From Candidatus Falkowbacteria bacterium RIFOXYC2_FULL_48_21 (GTDB taxonomy: Bacteria; Patescibacteriota; Patescibacteriia; UBA11705; JABHMO01): a stretch of DNA of 8,297 bases. The stretch is from positions 1-8,297 of the forward strand of contig MFGM01000076.1 of the NCBI GenBank assembly GCA_001778275.1. Reading direction: 5' to 3'. Both the position numbers and the translations under genes were made by a program. Below, piece by piece: positions 6,557-8,297 of this stretch. How positions within the stretch are numbered: position 1 is the stretch's first letter; each line of letters starts with the position of its first letter. Below the pieces are notes generated by a model. The model was not told the origin of the DNA. It saw nothing but the letters and a program-made list of their open reading frames with translations, and did not search any database.

Positions 6557-8297
6557 ATGAAAACGCATTGGTTGATTTTTGTTGGAATATTTTTTTTCGC
6601 GTTGGCCTCACTCTGTCTCACCGGACGGCCGAGTGAAACGCTCGCCGCATCGCAACTCATCAAAGGAAAATTCAGCGCCGCGATTTATGAATTGGTAAAC
6701 GGGAAACGTTACGCCTTTCCAAATGAAAAAGTATTTTTTACTTGGCATAAAAATTTTTCAGAAGTGCAAACCATCACGGACAAGGCGCTGGCCGAGATTT
6801 CACTAGCAGGAAACGTGACGTATCGACCGGGAGTCAAGATGATCAAAATCGTTTCCATCCCGAAAGTATATGCGGTCACCGCCAACGCTACCTTGCGCTG
6901 GATCACCACCGAAGCATTGGCGCGCGCTTATTATGGCGCTGACTGGCAAAAGCAGGTTCACGATGTTTCCGACGCTTTTTTCACCGATTACTCTGTCGGC
7001 GCGCCGCTTGTCGCCGCCACTGATTTCAATCCGGCCGATGAGTCAAATCAAAATCAAATATTTACTCCGCTCGCGCCCCCGTTAAATAAATCTACCATTT
7101 CTTGCGGCAACGGAATCATTGACGCGGCGGAAGATTGCGACGGTGGACAGCATTGTTCGTCAGCCTGCAAACTTGTCACCGTTTATCCGAGCACGGACTA
7201 CAGCGCGCCCGGCGGATATACGGATTATACCGCTGGCGTTGACGACAAAATCGCCATCGGCGACGGCATCAACCTGCGAATTGACGACGTTACCGCTCAA
7301 AAAGTCAGGTATTCAATTTGGGGCAAAGACACCGACCAAACGTGCAAACTCTTGAGCGCCGCCGGTGAATTCACACTTGATGCCGAATTCAAATTTCGCG
7401 AATTCACCGATTCTTTTTTCGAAGTTCTGGGTATCGGCGCCACAAAAATTTCACTGCGCCAATGGTACGGCCAACAAGCGCGCGTGCGTTGCGAAGCGAT
7501 CGCCGGATGGAAAAAAGATCTGGCTTGCAGTTTTTATCCGGCCGACGACCGGGCATACGTATCGTATAACAACGTTCAAACATTTTATCTCGGCGCGCAA
7601 GCCCGACTGGCGGCGGAATATTATACCGAAGCGTTTAGCGCCTGTTATCAACGCTACTTAAAAAAAATTCCCGGACTCGCTTCCGTCCGGCCGATCGGCA
7701 GACAACATTGGGATATTTACCAAACCACGGGAGACGCAAACGCATACAGCGCTGACTATCAACGCATATTTGTTCCAACAAATTTATTCAACGTATCCGT
7801 CGCCTCCTTACAACAAAAACTCACTTGGACAAAAGATACCCGTTGCCCCATTGAGGAAACCGCCATTGTCCACGAAATGGCTCACTTACTTTTTTCTCGA
7901 ACATTTTTACAAGACATCTATGATGGCGGCCACAAAAGCGAATGGCCTTATCATGCCGGGTCGGTCACACCGAGTGAAGGATTCGCACAGTTCATAGCTC
8001 ATTACGTCACCAAGGATATGCCGGACAAAACCGGTATCGATGACCGCGCTTTTTGGAGCGCGTTTTGCGGCGACGATCGTTTGATCAACGCGCATCCGGA
8101 CGGCGCGTATTCACTTACCGCGGCAACCGAATCGCAAATGCGTTATTCTGAAATCTTGAACGGCCACGGCTACAAGGCAAATCATTATCAAGCCGGTTAT
8201 TGCTTTTATAAACGCATTAACGCTGACTGCGGTGATGCCGGAATTGACGATCTGCTCGCAAAAGCGATTCAATATGACGGTAGCATGGCGAGCCATC
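6557..8297 (+). CDS. Secreted zinc metalloprotease, gluzincin type (C-terminus beyond window)
   Basis: 580 codons, open at the right edge. Residues 1-31 are a signal peptide (MKTHW, a hydrophobic core, then a site near LAAS). Residues 36-150 form a domain I recognise from predicted surface proteins of Patescibacteria: GKRYAFPNEKVFFTW, NVTYRPGVKMIKI, KVYAV, LRWITTEALA, DVSDAFF. Its function is not known to me. Residues 183-204 carry CGNGIIDAAEDCDGG..C...C, resembling the DUF4215/Myxococcus cysteine-rich motif. A beta-rich region (about 208-330) follows. The catalytic domain has HEMAH (439-443): H439 and H443 should bind zinc and E440 act as general base. E474 in SEGFAQF, 30 residues later, is the likely third ligand, which makes it gluzincin-like. 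Exported, it probably cleaves extracellular or surface proteins; the substrate is unknown. The reading frame is clean and all expected ligands are present. Confidence 0.87.
   Translation, partial: MKTHWLIFVGIFFFALASLCLTGRPSETLAASQLIKGKFSAAIYELVNGKRYAFPNEKVFFTWHKNFSEVQTITDKALAEISLAGNVTYRPGVKMIKIVSIPKVYAVTANATLRWITTEALARAYYGADWQKQVHDVSDAFFTDYSVGAPLVAATDFNPADESNQNQIFTPLAPPLNKSTISCGNGIIDAAEDCDGGQHCSSACKLVTVYPSTDYSAPGGYTDYTAGVDDKIAIGDGINLRIDDVTAQKVRYSIWGKDTDQTCKLLSAAGEFTLDAEFKFREFTDSFFEVLGIGATKISLRQWYGQQARVRCEAIAGWKKDLACSFYPADDRAYVSYNNVQTFYLGAQARLAAEYYTEAFSACYQRYLKKIPGLASVRPIGRQHWDIYQTTGDANAYSADYQRIFVPTNLFNVSVASLQQKLTWTKDTRCPIEETAIVHEMAHLLFSRTFLQDIYDGGHKSEWPYHAGSVTPSEGFAQFIAHYVTKDMPDKTGIDDRAFWSAFCGDDRLINAHPDGAYSLTAATESQMRYSEILNGHGYKANHYQAGYCFYKRINADCGDAGIDDLLAKAIQYDGSMASH

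Noticed and set aside
6557..6660. Lipoprotein signal in the protease (C20, sequence LASLC)
   Set aside because: The residue before the cysteine is Leu, which does not fit the lipobox; a standard signal peptide cut near LAAS fits better.
6709..8296. Short frames inside the protease gene (for example 6870-7085, 7119-7355, 7365-7661)
   Set aside because: They lie in other frames of a continuous 580-codon gene with a signal peptide and an HExxH site.
1..8297. Alternative genetic code (TGA as glycine, as in Gracilibacteria/Absconditabacteria)
   Set aside because: All genes read through with the standard code, and no gene is interrupted by an in-frame TGA.

Overview
The window looks like a piece of a Candidate Phyla Radiation (Patescibacteria) genome. 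The evidence is indirect: small, loosely packed genes; a very large secreted protein built from a beta-propeller and fibronectin type III (FN3) modules; a lysine-rich C-terminal tail on a YtxH-like protein; and an N-terminal domain on the right-hand protease that I recognise from predicted surface proteins of this group. There is no rRNA or marker gene to fix the phylum. The standard code suffices: no in-frame TGA needs to be read as glycine.

Layout. Bases 1-4443 (minus strand) are one open reading frame that runs off the left edge. It has at least 1481 codons: a signal peptide, a probable seven-bladed beta-propeller, one Ig/cadherin-like module, nine FN3-like modules, a proline-rich linker and a CADGKDNDNDGR motif. 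It has its own promoter with a perfect, extended -10. Upstream of it, also on the minus strand, is lgt (4624-5481), the prolipoprotein diacylglyceryl transferase. A 54-bp near-perfect palindrome sits in frame inside lgt. The lgt leader is almost entirely a second, unrelated 104-bp inverted-repeat element. Further upstream are a YtxH-like small membrane protein (5695-6027, or to 6063) and an unrecognised 78-residue protein (6080-6316), which probably form a two-gene operon ended by a hairpin terminator near 5613-5630.

A 240-bp divergent intergenic region (6317-6556) separates the minus-strand block from a plus-strand gene (6557 to the right edge). That gene encodes a secreted zinc metalloprotease of HExxH...E type. 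It carries an N-terminal domain with an apparent internal duplication and a small cysteine-rich CGNG...CD motif.

Theme. Every well-understood gene concerns the cell envelope or the outside of the cell: a giant adhesin-like surface protein, lipoprotein maturation, a small membrane-anchored protein and an exported protease. No metabolic pathway, defence system, CRISPR array, tRNA or rRNA is visible. The most unusual features are the two palindromic elements bracketing the start of lgt, especially the one that has become coding sequence.
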